A DNA stretch of 64,000 nucleotides from Dastarcus helophoroides (lineage: Eukaryota; Arthropoda; Insecta; Coleoptera; Bothrideridae), in the NCBI GenBank assembly GCA_028583605.1, contig CM053331.1, forward strand, positions 17,096,857 to 17,160,856, in the 5' to 3' direction. The stretch's first letter is position 1, and each line of letters begins with the position of its first letter. The translations under genes were made by a program, and so were the position numbers. Positions 44,501-56,554 of this stretch are shown one piece after another. The notes beneath the pieces were generated by a model that searched no databases, was not told where the DNA came from, and saw only the letters and a list, made by a program, of their open reading frames with translations.

Positions 44501-47500
44501 AAATTGAATTAAAATTTCTTTTGAAACATTTGTATTATACTTATGTTTCCTTTTTGTAAAATACTTTGATGTTCGAGTTAAATGAATTTTTACATACAAT
44601 AGTAGCTAGTAACTTCCTTTTATCCTCTTCTTCAGTTCCACGTTTTTTATCAAAATTTTAATTTTTTCTCAAAAACGAATTCACATTCCTAATTTTTACT
44701 TCTATTCCATAAAATTTTAACATTATATTCCAAAAAGTTCGAAAATTCGAAAAAATCGATTTTTAAAATTCAAATGTTGTTTTTTTTTCTCTCATAACTT
44801 AACCGTGAGCTAGATATTGTAATTTTCTCAAATTTTAAATTAAAAGGTGAACGAAAATATAAAAAAAAATATTCAAAGGAAAAAGAGGATAATTGGAATT
44901 AGTAGAGAATGGCTTCTTAAATTATTACAATTATAATATACTAATATTAATTTGTTTGCTTTTTTCACATTTGGCTTCTTAATAGTAATATTAAATTGTT
45001 TGCTTTTTCTACATTTGGCTTCTTATGAAATAAGTTCTTGATGTAGAGGTACAATTACTATAATAACAAATTTGAAATTCATTATTCAGACAGGTAACGT
45101 TTTCATAGAATAAAGCTTCTTTTAATAGCTCAACTCGCAAATATATTTCTCTACACAAACAAAAGCTTAAATTCGTTCTAAACAGTCAAGATTTTAGTTG
45201 TTTTTATTTATGGTTGAAACGATTTAAAGGTATTAATTTATTTTGTAATTTTCGATTTCTAAAGAAAACATCCTAAATGATCTTTTAGACTGAATTATTA
45301 CTGAACAGAGAAAATAAATAACAGCTTTATGGGAATTACCTCTCATAAGTCTTAACAGTCCAGGACAACGATGTATATAAGTAAAGAGGTAGTTAATTTT
45401 ATGCCCATTTTCATTAAAAATTATCACACTCAGAAAACATGATTTGAATTACTTTAAGGACGTTTTTATAGCATTTTTTCAAGTTATTTTTCTGAGAAAT
45501 CAAACGTCGTTAAGCTTGACCACATCTACCAAAGAACATGTTATAAAAACATATATAATAAACATCCAGAAAGTTTTATATATAAAAAAAGTTAATATTA
45601 TTTAATTCGAAATGAAAATGACCCTGTTATGCATTGCTGACGAGCTCACATTGATGACCAATGCTACAACCTTTTTTTACATTTTGTATATTTTGATTGT
45701 TAAACTTTTTTTTTCATGTCTAATATTGGTCTACTATATTTTATTTTTGTTTCTTATTCTTGTAAATTAAACTATCCTATTTTTTGTTAGCTGTCTTGAG
45801 GTGACGTTTTAAGAATTTAGATATCACGTTTGGGATATATTTCAGAATATTGACAACTTTCATTACTAAAAATTTAAATATTTCCAAACTGGGTCACAGA
45901 AATATTAAATAAAATCAATGACCATAATGTTTCCAGCCAATAAAAGTACCATGAAGAATTAAACTTCAGTCTCAAAATTTGAAGACTAAAGATGACAATC
46001 TTAATTTGGAATTTTCTGACATGGAAAATTCGGATAAACATTCAACATTTTTTTAAACTCCAGATTTTTACTTTTTTCTCGAAAAAAGTTCAAGGATCGA
46101 TCTTCGAGTACAGCTTCTTATAATTTCAAGTTGAAAGTCAAAATCTGGACTAATCTCGTCGGACTTTGTTCTCAGAATCTAAATTTTAATATAGAAATTC
46201 AGACTTTTAATAACAAAATTTCCATGTTTACCAGATATTGCTTTTTTTCTTGAAATTGTGGGTTTAAATTTGAAATATCGAAATTTCTTGCTTTTTTCTG
46301 AGAATTTAAGTAGACATTTTCAAACAAAATTAAGAAACAGACATATTTTGCATTAATTTCAGACTTTTGGCTGGTCATCGATTTTTTTAACTTTTGTTTG
46401 AAGTTTAACAGGTTGACTGCCAGCTTCTCTTTGCCTGCATTACCGGAGAGTCATTTGAGTACCATTTATGCTACTTGGTCCCAAAGATAAATTTAAATAT
46501 TGAGGGCCAAATACGGGACTCGGTATAACTTACAAAAGTGTATGCGAGTATGGAGAAATTAAAGTTGTGGCCTCAGAAAACCGTTCTATGATCTTAGCCC
46601 TTGGCTGGATCTTATTATGCTTTTATAAGAAGGTTGCTTATTAAAGTTTTATAAACGCTCTTTTGAACTTAAATTATTATTTTATAGTAGCGTAACGCTA
46701 AAAATTGGTACAATTTTGAAGGAAAACTCCAAATTTATAAAAAAAATTGTTACTCTCAACATTTCAAGAGAAAATTAAGACTAGTTTTGGCCGTGGTTTC
46801 GATTTCGATCAAAAACCAACCGAAACCACAAATTTAAAGTCTAAACTCGGATTTTCCAAAGAAAAAAAATCAAATTCTAAGCAAAACTAGAAATTTATAA
46901 AACCATTTCGCGATTTAATTCAAAATTTTGATTTTACAGTTTCAATTTTAGAAAGAAAAACTCGAAATTAAGGTCGGTTCGGAAAACTACAGGACCCCTA
47001 AACAACAAGAGTTATAAGAACAGATATAGGTGAATTCTTTATACCAGCGTTTCGCAAACTTTTTTTTCTCACGTCCCGGTTATTTTTATGCTTCCCCTTC
47101 GTGACCCTCTAAAGGTTTTTTGATTATCTTAAAACTTTGTTTTTCTTCTCAAAATTCGACCACATTTTGAAAACTGCGAGAAAAAGTTAAATCTTTTAAG
47201 TCGAAATTTTCAAAATAAATGAAAATTTCCAAATTGTGAAAAAGTCCGAATTTTGAAGTATAAAAATTTCCAAAACTAGTGAAATTTTAAAAAAGAGCAA
47301 ATTTTTAAATATCGAAGCTTTAAAAAAGGTCGAAATTTTAAATAAAAAACTAGAAACAGTGGACATTTTCTAAAAAAGTCGTTTTTTTAATTCGAAATTT
47401 TCAAAAGGCGAAATTGTTCAAAAAAGTTTGATTTTTTTAATAAAGTTAACATTTTTAAAAATGCCGAGGTTTTTAGCTAGTCAGAATTTTCATAAAAAGT

Positions 47501-50500
47501 AATATTATTGAAAAAGGTTGAGATTTACAGTCGATCGAAATTTAAAAAAAAAGTTGAAAGGTTTCAAGAAGGAAGAAAAATGAATTTTTGCAAAAATTTC
47601 AATTATTAAAGAAAGGGCAATTTTCAGAAACAAAAATTAAATTTACAAAAAAAAGCATTTTAAAAATCAGTTTTTTAAAACAAAATTAAAAAGAATATTA
47701 AAAATTAAAAAAAAAGTTGGTTTCTTCATAGCTTGAAAACTCCGCCCGTTAAATCAAAGCATAAAATAGTGCGGCACGTTGTCAAGGAGTTAAAATTTAA
47801 ATTTCGAGAACAGGCCATAACTTTAAGGAGTAAAAAAAAATTCTGACAAAAACCAGAAAATCTGAATTTATTAACAAAAATTTTGAAAGAAAGCCCACCT
47901 TATTTTTAAAACATTTCTTGCTTCACATTAATAGGTAAAAAATTTTATCTCTTGTAGTCATACATTTTATGACTATGATTCAACAATATGGAGATAATTC
48001 TGCGACTCGGTATTTTATTTTCATGGTCCAGTGTCGAGTTGAGACCCACTATTTAGGAAATGCTGCTTTATACCCTTGATTATTGTTCGCATTTAAATAG
48101 TGTTTTATAGCGAAAATCGCTTATAACGAGCATTTTTCTGGTTTCTTGCATGTTATCGTGGAGATCTACTATATAATCTTAAAATTTACAGTCGAGACAT
48201 GTTTTTGTATCCCTTTATTTCATATTATTTATTTTGTTTCAGATTGAAACTGAAGCATTTTGAGAAGTTTGCTGATACTACTGAAGCCCTAGCAGCAACA
48301 ACCGCCGCAGTGGAAGGTAAAATTTCAAAGAGTTTGAAAAAAGTATTAAAAAAATACGTCGACAAAGATGTTCAAGATCAACTACTAGTAGCTGACGCTA
48401 AGTTAGGTTCAGCGATAAAAGATAAATTCAGCTTGCAATGTCTTTCAAACAACGCCGTACAAGAACTGATGCGTTGCATCAGATCCCAGTTGGACAGTTT
48501 GCTAGCAGGTTTACCTAAAAAAGAAATGACTGCTATGGCTTTGGGTTTAGCCCACTCGTTATCAAGATATAAATTGAAATTTTCCCCTGACAAGGTTGAT
48601 ACAATGATTGTACAAGCAGTTTCATTATTAGATGACCTAGATAAAGAGCTGAACAATTATATTATGAGGTGCAGAGAATGGTACGGGTGGCATTTTCCCG
48701 AATTAGGGAAAATTATCACAGACAATATTGCATTCGTCAAAACTGTTAAAGTAATCGGAACTAGAGATAATACAGGAAGTTCCGATTTATCAGATTTGCT
48801 TCCGGAAGATATCGAAGAGAAAGTCAAAGAAGCTGCTGAGATTTCTATGGGCACAGAGATTTCAGATGATGACATCCTAAACATACAAAATCTATGCGAC
48901 CAAGTTATAGAAATCTCCAGTTATAGGTCGCAGCTTTACGACTACTTAAAGTCACGTATGATGGCCATGGCACCAAATTTAACGGTTCTAGTGGGAGAAT
49001 TGGTTGGAGCCAGACTTATTTCTCATGCTGGTTCCTTGATAAATTTGGCCAAACATCCCGCTTCTACTATTCAGATTCTCGGAGCTGAAAAAGCTTTGTT
49101 TAGGGCATTAAAAACGAAAAAAGATACACCAAAGTATGGTTTAATTTACCATACACAAATCGTTGGTCAAACCAGTAACAAAAATAAAGGAAAAGCGTCT
49201 CGTATGTTGGCTGCAAAGGCAGCTTTGGCAACACGTGTCGATGCCTTGGGCGATGATGGTAATAGTTTCACGCTTGGTGCGGAACACAAAGTGAAACTGG
49301 AATCGCGTTTAAGGATATTAGAAGAAGGTAATATAAGAAGGATAAGTGGTACCGCAAAAGCAAAAGCTAAATTTGAAAAATACCACGGAGTTAGCGAGGT
49401 TAAGCAATATCCAGCAGCTGCAGATTCTACTTTACCTTCTACTGGTAAAAGGAAGAGGTCCGAGTCGGCTTCTGTTAAAGAAGAAGAAGTGAAAAGTGAA
49501 GCAGAAACGCCGAAGCAGAAGAAAAAGAAGATCAAGAAGGAAACTGAGGTAGAAGTACAAGATGGTGAGTTAATGTTCTGTCTTGATTTTAACAATTATG
49601 CTCCTACAAATTATTGAGATACAAACAGTTTGTCACTTTTTTTTAATTTAAATGACATTTTCTGTACAGTAAAATTTCTCTTAGGCGGCCACCTTCGGGA
49701 CTGGCAAAATTGTCCGCCTAATGAAGATATCCGTTCATGAGGCGGTTTATGAACTCCTATTGTACTTCAGCACACTCATAGCGTTGAAACACAGTATCAA
49801 ATCCGAATGTTACACCTTCCTTATGCAACTTGAAACCATACGTAAATTGTGTGCTACAGCACAAGATGAATTTATTGCCATGTTCGTAAAAGTTAACTTG
49901 GAATATTTTTTAGGTACAAAACTTGTATTTCAACATCCTCCTTTTTCTCCAAAATTCGTCTTCTTGGAAATTTTCATTTTTTTTTATTGGGCCTCCAATG
50001 GAAAATGAATATTTTTCGGTAAATTTCAACTGTTTCCTCGAGATTTCGATTGTTCTATCGAGATTTCGACGGTTTTTTTTACTTCGCAATATTTCTCAAA
50101 ATATTTGCTTACTCCCATAATTCGACTTTTTTCCAAATTCGGTTTTGTGGAAATTTCGACTTGAAATTCAAAATAGGTCCTTTTGGAAATTTCAACTTTT
50201 TCGTTAAAATTTTTCTTTTGGAAATTTCGACATTATTCCCAAATGACTTTCTCCGGGAAATCAAGAGTTTTTTCTTAATTGCAACTTTATTCACAAACTT
50301 TTCTTGAAATTTCGATTGTTTTCAGAATATGTCTTTCTTCCCAAATTTCGCAATATTTATTTAAAAATCCGCTTTTTAAAAAATTTTCACTTTCCTTGTA
50401 CAATTTCTCTGGAAATTTAGATAAAAATTTGGCTTTTCCTCAAAACTTCGAATCTTTTTTCTCAAAATCCTTCTTTTTTTCCAAAATTTCAACTTTGGCT

Positions 50501-53500
50501 TCAAAATTCTATTTTTTTTTCAATTGATTTTCCATTTTGGTAAATTTAAAGATACCTCAAAATTTCGACCTTTTTTTTCTGTCAGATTATTTTCTTTTAA
50601 TTTCGTAATATTTATCAAAAATTCTGTTTACTTTTAAAATTTCGATTTTTTCTAAATTTGACACTCCCGAAACTTCAATTTTTTCTAAATTTGACTTTCC
50701 CGAAATTTCGATTTTTTCTAAATTTCACTTTCCCGACATTTCGACTTCTATTTCAGAAACCGTCCTTTCTTGAAAAATTTGACTTTTAAATTTCAAATTT
50801 ATTCTCAAATATTGCGCTTCTCCGAGCAATTAACGATATTTACCAAAGTTTGACTCTTCTCAAAATTCAAGCTTTTCTTGAAACTAGAGCTGTTTTCACA
50901 ATTATGTTCTTTTTTTCTAAAGTTCGTAATATTTCTCAAAAATTATGCTCTCCCTCAAAATGTACACTTTTTTTTATTAATTTGACCTTTTGGATACAAA
51001 ATTTTTCTTTCTCAAAATTTCAATTTATATCACAAAATTCGTTTTCAGCCTCAGTAGCTCTGGGTGGAGCACTTACCCTAAAGGCTCAGAAGTTGAAATT
51101 TCGCATTTTTTCCAATATTCCAATTTGGCTCGAAATTGCTATAGTTTCCCAAAATTCGTAATTTTGAAATTTCGCTTTATTTTCAAAATATAGCTTGTCT
51201 TTCAAATTCCAATTTCTCTGTGAGAATTCGAATTTTTCATCGAAAATTTTACAAAATTCCTGCTTTTAAAAAATCTTAATTTTATATCCACAATTTTTTT
51301 TCACAAAAATTTAAGGTCTTTTTTAGCTTCAAAATAAATTTTTCCTGAATTTCACAATAGATATTTCTCAAAAATTTTATATTTTCTCAAAATTTCGAAT
51401 TATTTATTAATTCGATATTTTGGAAATTTTGATATAACCTAATTCTCTAAATTTGTCTTTTTCACCTAATTACTATCCATTCAACCATTTAACCGTCAGT
51501 ACTCTTCTTTTCAAAATTCGGCTTTATTTTCTCAAAAATTTGACTTTCTCTTGGAAATTACATTTTTATAGAAATTGCAGTCTTACCAAAATTTTGATTA
51601 TTTTGTTAAAATCTCTTTCGATATTTTTACTTTTCCAAAATCCAGCTTTTTCCAAATATTTCCTGTTTTTTTAAACATGTCTATGAAAATTTCGACGTGT
51701 TTTGTGTATATTTTTACATATTTTTAATTTCGACCAATTTCCAAAAATTGGACATTTTTGTTCAAAATTTGTTTCTGCAGGAAATAAGATCGTTTTTAAA
51801 TTCCAACTTTATCCTCGAAATTTTGAATTTTTTTTTAAAAACTAGTCTTAATTTCGCAATATTTTTAAAAGTTATGCGATTCTCTTAAATACGATTTTCT
51901 GGAAATTTCGACCTGCTGCTTAAACCCACATTTTTTTCTGAATTTTGACCACTTTATTTTAAAAATTAAGCTTTTTTCTCAAAATGAAACTTCTCCAGGA
52001 AGCTTAAGACTTTTTTTTAGAAATTTATAGCTTTTTTCCCAAAATGTTGATTTTTTTATTCAAAATTCGTTTTTTGTCTTCAAATATTTATTATTTTTCT
52101 CCAAATTCAGTTTTTTTCCAAACATCTCACTTTTGTTAAATCCGAAATTTTTTCCTAGATATTTCCCTTTTTTTTTATTTCAACTAACCCAACGTTTTAA
52201 CTCTTTTCCTTAAATTTCAAATGTAACCTTGAAAACTCACGATTTTTTGATAAAAAAATATTGACTTAATTTTGAAAAATCGACGATTTTCCCCATTTTT
52301 ATATCAATAAATTTTGGTTTTTTTTTTGAAACTTCAAATATATTTCCAAAACTTACCCTTTCACTTTTTATTCTTTTTTTCTCAACATTTTGGCTTAAAA
52401 TCGAAAGCTTTGGTTTTTTAGTTACAACATTTCGACCTTAATCTCGATTTAACTTGGCGAAATTTCGAATGTAAACTCGGATAGTTTAGTTTTTTCTCTT
52501 AAATTTTCACCCTGAATTCAAAATTTGTATTTTTTCACTTTAATTTCGAAATTTTGAGAACATTTATATAGAAATCAAAAAATAGAAAATAGATGTTTTA
52601 TTGAAAATTATAGGAATTTTGATTTTTTCAAAATTCTTTTTTTGTGAAATTTTAGCTCTCGATATTTCAAAACAAATTAAAAAAAATTATGAAGTTTCGA
52701 ATATTCTCACAAAATTCAAATCTCTAGATTTTACTTTTTTCCAACTTTAAGAAAATTCCTAACTTATTTGAAATTGGAACTTCAGTTTGAAGCTTCAATA
52801 GAAATGTCCAAGTTTTAAAAGTTATAATCTCGACATTTTCAAAAATATGACCTAAAGCTCGAAATTTTGACCTTTATTAAAGTTGTTACTTTGTTTTTCT
52901 TCGAATTTTCGATTTCAATCTCGATATTTTTAAGTTTGAATGAAAATTGAAAATTTTCTCCACATTTCGAGAAAATATTTTTTGCCTTTTTTAAACGTGA
53001 ATATTTTCTTAATATTCTCTCTATCTCTTATAGTTTTTCTTTCAAAATTAGATTTTTTGGAGATTCCGGATTTTTGTTTATAAAATTTCGGTCGTAAACT
53101 TGAAATTTTTTATTTATTTTTTTTTGCGACATTTCAAAGTTGATTTCCATTTTTTTTTTTAATTTTGGGCTTAAACTTAAAATTAGATTTTTTTCAAGCA
53201 CTGATCCACGGCCGACTCTATCTAACAGGCCATGAACAAACCCTCGATGCGGTGTTGCCAAACGTTAGATGGTTGTCCACTCCGTCAAAGTCTACTATAC
53301 TAAGATCATATTTTGCTGCTCGCTTTATTAGTTTTATAAATTATTATTTGAAGATTTCTTTTACGGTATGTATCGTAACAATGTCATAAGTATGTATTTT
53401 GTGGCATATGATTTTTAATTACAAACATTTAATAGATAAGGTGGTGTTTTCTCCTATTTTTATTTATTAAAAGTATTGAGTTTCCTTCTCTTATTCTTTG

Positions 53501-56166
53501 ATTCTACCTTTTCGACACTGGATTCACTGTTTTTATTTTTAATGTAGTTATTTAGTAAAATATTGGAAACAATTGAAGAAAGCATAATGAGAATAGTATT
53601 ATGTTCTCTACCGCAGATACATTGAGAATAAAAATCTTTTAAAAATATATCTTGGGATGCACTTAAAAGAGTAAGGTGGCATAAAATATCTTTTTGGTTA
53701 CACTCTTTTAGAAAAGCATATTAGGTGGATGAATCGTTTATAATTTTTTCAAAGATAGCACATACATGAAATAAAAAAGTTTTAACAATGTCTGTAAAAT
53801 ACTCATTTTTAATATAAGCTCCTTTACTTTCTGTAATTAGAGAAATACAAACACTGCATTTTAGTTTTTTTGACACTGAAAAAAAAAACGATAAATTACA
53901 TTGACCGATTGATTCTGTGATTATCTGTTATTATATCTAAAACTGTAAAGCCACATTTTTGAATTAAAGAAATTACATTTAACGTGATTGGTGCCATTTC
54001 AATACCTTTAATATTGTGTACTGGCAATAATTTAACAATTTCGGAAAAGTTTCCAAAAGCCGAACATATCATAAAAGCCAAAATCGTTGTAGCCAGTGAA
54101 TTGTCATTAGAAGCTATACCTAATAAATTTTTTCCCCTATAGTCCAATCTCTTGCTAATATATACTTCATCAATTGAAAGAACAACAATTTTTTCATTGG
54201 GTTGTAAAGAATTAGACACATAATTAAGGTAATTATTTGTGCTTCTGTCATTATCAGTGATATTTGGATAAGTATTTGGGGTAACATCAAGACTGGATGA
54301 AATGTATTGGAGATATCTTTTAGTTGGCAAATTTAAATAATCTCGCATTAAATCATATGTACAAGGAGAAAATGTGTACAACATAAAATACATAATTATG
54401 GTTTCTGAAGAGTAGTGCTTTTTTTTAATAATTATGAACTGTACCTGATTGATCAAGATTGGTAATATATTATTTAAATTATTACTACCTTCTGAATCAT
54501 CCACAGCCTCTAAATTATCAGAGTCTGCCATCAGTGTTTTAGAAGCTTCAGTCAAAAAATATATACTTTTTTCTATTAAAACCCTAAAGGATTGAGCGAT
54601 ATTCATTTGATCTTTGTATCCAACTAATAAATTTTCTAGCTGGGACCACCTACTTAATTTTAAATTAAAAGGTAGAATCCAGTTTAAATCCTTAAAGGTT
54701 AATTCTGTTTCATTTACGAAAACCTTAACAACCATATTTACATCTACTGAAATCTGATTGACAATTTTAATCATCTCCTCTGTTAAATTTAGAACGTAAA
54801 AATAAATTTTCTTATCTTTTATCACTTTTATTGTCCAAGACTCAGGAATATTGATTTGCTTAAGATGATTCAAAACTAAATCGTCAAAACGGTTAATTAA
54901 GTCTGATTTTTCAAATGATTCGTTTAATTCATCATGACGAGCTAAGGTTTCATTATATCTCTCTTCCGGATTTTTTCTTGGAATAGGTACTTTTTTAGAT
55001 AAATATTGAGATAGTTTTGGAAAAATTAAAGGCACCGAATTAGGTTTAAGTTTAGTTTTTGATGGAATTTTCGTCACCTTTCCGTCTGGTAGTAAAAAAT
55101 TATCTTCTCTAATAATATCGCTTTCTAAAAAATGCTTACTACAAACAGCTAAATATTTAGAAGGACACCAGTCATCTCGGGGGATAGCTTTTAGCCATTT
55201 ACTTTTTAAAATACCATCCTTTGGAAAACCAAAGGTCGATACCATAGATTCTCCAGCTCTTAAAGAACTATTATAATTGGATTTGCATCCAGGGACGCAG
55301 AGGTTCTTGGCATTATGTTAGATGTCAAAAAACTTACCCTTTTACAAGTTTACAAAGTTTGAAATAAAATAAACACTAAACCTGCGTATCTCACATAAAA
55401 CTAAAAAAACATACACTATTTTTTTTTTAATAACGTTCCGTATTCACTTAATTGAAAACAACGTAACAACAAATCACGCAACTAAGAAAAAAAAACACAA
55501 CTTTAACGTAAAATCAAAAGGGATATTTATGTCCACTAAATCTTAGCGAAAACACTGCTCACTAAGCAATTTAAGCGGGTTTCCACAGTTGAATTTGTGA
55601 AATTAGCTGTGTTTTATCAGTAGTTTTCGATCAAACCAACACTATGAATATTTTTTCTACACAACCACAAGAGACAATTTACTATATTTTCAATAATAAT
55701 GTAACTATGATTAGCAAAAATCGCTGTAATTTGTTTAGCTGCCGGCATGTCACCATAACCAACAACTGCAACAAGTAAAAGTACAAGTGTGAGGGTGGCT
55801 AGGGTGGACAACCATCCCTTGTTGCCAAATTTCCTACTTCATGGCCTGTTACTTAAGACGGCCGTGACTGATCCTAAAATATATATAATTAGATTATGAA
55901 ATTTGATAATTTTTTATGAAATTATTTTTGTTTTTATAGATGAAGAAGCACCGAAGAAAAAGAAGAAAGTAAAGCAAGAAGTTAAGGTAGAAGAAAATGT
56001 TGAGGTAAAGGAGGAAACTGAGAAAAAGAAAAAGAAGAAAAAAAAACATTCAGAAAGTGAAGCTTTAGAACAGTTAGTAGAGGTCCAACAGACCCCTGAA
56101 ACAAGTGGAGAGAAGAAGAAAAAGAAAAAGAAGGTTAAAGAAGTTATTGAAGCTGAAGAAGATTAG
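41503..56166 (+). CDS. NOP58: Nucleolar protein 58 (box C/D snoRNP core), four exons, complete
   Basis: Exons: 41503-41547, 41608-41684, 48243-49564 and 55940-56166, 1671 bp or 556 residues (human 529). All junctions are GT/AG and in phase. It starts MLVLFETPAGYALFK, the conserved NOP58 N-terminus, continues with LKHFEKF, the NOSIC/coiled-coil region (AHSLSRYKLKF, NNYIMRCREWYGWHFPEL), then the Nop domain with ELVGARLISHAGSLINLAKH (from about residue 293) and GAEKALFRAL, which grips the box C/D RNA with the 15.5K protein. Exon 4 and the end of exon 3 encode a KKE/KKK-rich low-complexity tail typical of nucleolar NOP58. By family knowledge it pairs with NOP56 and fibrillarin in 2'-O-methylation of rRNA. 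AATAAA lies at 56289-56294. Introns 2 and 3 are 6.6 and 6.4 kb and repeat-laden; no intronic snoRNA was found. Confidence 0.97.
41685..42232. other. NOP58 intron 2, start
   Basis: Unassigned AT-rich sequence following the donor GTAAGT. Confidence 0.35.
42233..42441 (-). repeat. Inverted partial copy of the GGGTGT...ATATCGATCG repeat family
   Basis: The minus strand runs from TATAGGGTGTTCCATGTG through AACAAAGTTGGTGTCAACTT and TTAGTTGTGTTGGTC to AGATATCGATCGCGGCG and CCCGGTGGGTCACATGG. It matches 43545-43725 and 62870-63055 on the + strand, so the two copies in this intron form widely spaced inverted arms. Confidence 0.7.
42442..43214. other. Unassigned NOP58 intron 2 sequence
   Basis: AT-rich stretch between inverted repeat copies; nothing recognised. 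Confidence 0.35.
43215..43725 (+). repeat. Full copy of the GGGTGT...ATATCGATCG repeat family
   Basis: Begins AAAATATAGGGGGTTCC, continues TTCAACACTCGGTACAATG, GAAAGTTGTGCAAGG and CTTCGTATGTGTTCTA, then a second internal ATATAGGGTATCTC, TCAACTTCCGGTATAACCGG, and ends CCGATGGAACACACTGTATA. Collinear with 62535-63055. The central CCGGTATAACCGG is itself a small palindrome. Ends of the ACAGTGTG/ATAGGGTG kind suggest a non-autonomous DNA element; there is no coding sequence. Confidence 0.7.
43726..44609. other. Unassigned NOP58 intron 2 sequence
   Basis: CGAGCTTTGCTCACCCTGTACA at about 44440-44460 looks like a single ACAGGGTG-type terminus without a partner. Otherwise nothing recognised. Confidence 0.35.
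44610..44880. repeat. Short AAATTTCGA-type array
   Basis: AT-rich degenerate array of the general type. Confidence 0.4.
44942..45029. repeat. 44-bp direct tandem duplication
   Basis: TAATATTAATTTGTTTGCTT at 44942 and TAATATTAAATTGTTTGCTT at 44986 each continue into ACATTTGGCTTCTTA. Two units with 44-bp spacing and only a few differences. Confidence 0.8.
45030..45940. other. Unassigned NOP58 intron 2 sequence
   Basis: No gene. A GCATTG...CAATGC stem at 45641-45674 encloses CTGA and TGATGA words but lacks the outer boxes of a snoRNA. Confidence 0.35.
45941..47900. repeat. 2 kb AAATTTCGA-type array, largely A-rich on the + strand
   Basis: Repeated words TCGAAATTTT, AAAAAAGT and GAAATTTTAAA. 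A CCAACCGAAACCACAA stretch at 46818-46833 resembles the dispersed GACCGACCGAAAC motif. No open frame. Confidence 0.5.
49665..49920 (+). mobile_element. Fragment of a pogo-like element in NOP58 intron 3
   Basis: TACAGTAAAATTTCTCTTAG starts a segment whose first 70 bp match the left end of the 3928-4432 element (shared TAATGAAGAT and CCGTTCATGA words). Downstream, a + frame reads HEAVYELLLYF and LMQLETIRKL, which could be the helical C-terminal region of a pogo-type transposase, though the match is weak. No right end was found, so the copy is truncated or has been overrun by the array that follows. Confidence 0.4.
49925..53190. repeat. 3.3 kb T-rich AAATTTCGA-type array with a 33-bp sub-array
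   Basis: T-rich on the + strand nearly throughout. At about 50652-50750, three units beginning CTAAATTTGACTTTCCCGAA repeat at exact 33-bp spacing. Elsewhere the same words (TTTTCTCAAAATTTCGACTT) recur irregularly. Several stop-free stretches encode only Phe/Ser/Lys-rich strings and are not genes. Confidence 0.6.
53208..55866 (-). mobile_element. P-type DNA transposon, internally deleted
   Basis: The 2659-bp element is flanked by the 8-bp direct repeat ACTGATCC (53200-53207, 55867-55874), the duplication length of P elements. The ends ACGGCCG and CACGGCCG (minus strand) are inverted, with TAACAGGCCATGAA a few bases inside each end and GATGGTTGTCCAC about 60 bp in: a terminal plus subterminal inverted-repeat layout as in P elements. 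It encodes a THAP-containing transposase on the minus strand, antisense within NOP58 intron 3. Confidence 0.85.
53896..55317 (-). pseudogene. P-element transposase: THAP domain and partial RNase H-like catalytic domain, truncated
   Basis: The open frame runs from after an in-frame stop (55320-55318) to TAA near 53896. At the N-terminus it has a THAP zinc finger: LCVPGCKSNY (C-x3-C), WLKAI, and CSKHF (C-x2-H), followed by LKPNSVPLIFP, typical of THAP9/P transposases. The first in-frame Met is at 55245, inside the finger; an ATG at 55313-55311 lies one base out of frame, so the start is either disrupted or supplied by splicing. The catalytic half shows VLSIDEVYI (first Asp) and DIITDNHRINRSM (second Asp), then stops. 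Downstream on the same strand (about 53680-53500) lies a piece reading FLKDFYSQCICG and SNILLNNYIKNKN, resembling the P-transposase C-terminus. The region between, with the last catalytic acid, is missing. It is inactive as a transposase; a THAP-only repressor role is conceivable. Confidence 0.75.
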
Positions 56167-56554
56167 CATATGCAAAGTGTAAAGTATGTAAATTTGTTTA
56201 CCTTGTACCAAGGTTAGTTAAAAAATTTAAGATAAAAGTATTGTTCCATAAAATGTCATTAAAATTTTTTATTTGCCATGGTAATGATAATAAAATTACA
56301 TACAAACATCTTTATGTTAATCTGTCAGTTGCTTATAGTAAAAACAACTCATACTAAGGATAAATACACAACAACAATGATTTACTTGTAGGTATCATTT
56401 ATTATTTGCAATTTTGTTAACAAATAATATATTTGTTTTATAAATAAACTCCATAAATAAACTATTTCTTCACATTTCTATTCCTCTTGCACCACCGTCT
56501 CCTCTGGCTTCTTTTAGTTTCTTCTTAGAAAATGCAGCCTTTTGGAAAGTACTT
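56167..56554. terminator. Convergent 3' ends of NOP58 and NELF-C/D
   Basis: The NOP58 poly(A) signal AATAAA is at 56289-56294 (+). The NELF-C/D signal on the minus strand is at 56403-56398. The two transcripts therefore end about 100 bp apart, tail to tail. Confidence 0.55.

Noticed and set aside
45641..45674. Possible box C/D snoRNA in NOP58 intron 2
   Set aside because: CTGA and TGATGA words and a terminal stem are present, but spacing and the outer C and D boxes do not fit.
48378..49595. Antisense open frames across NOP58 exon 3
   Set aside because: Mirror of strongly coding sequence in the + strand; no independent evidence.
50000..51900. Several phenylalanine/serine-rich + strand open frames
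   Set aside because: Produced by the T-rich AAATTTCGA array; composition is that of the repeat and no homology is seen.
55617..55811. Short minus-strand frame in the P element resembling a signal peptide
   Set aside because: Lies in the 5' terminal region of the transposon, with no domain and no link to the transposase frame.
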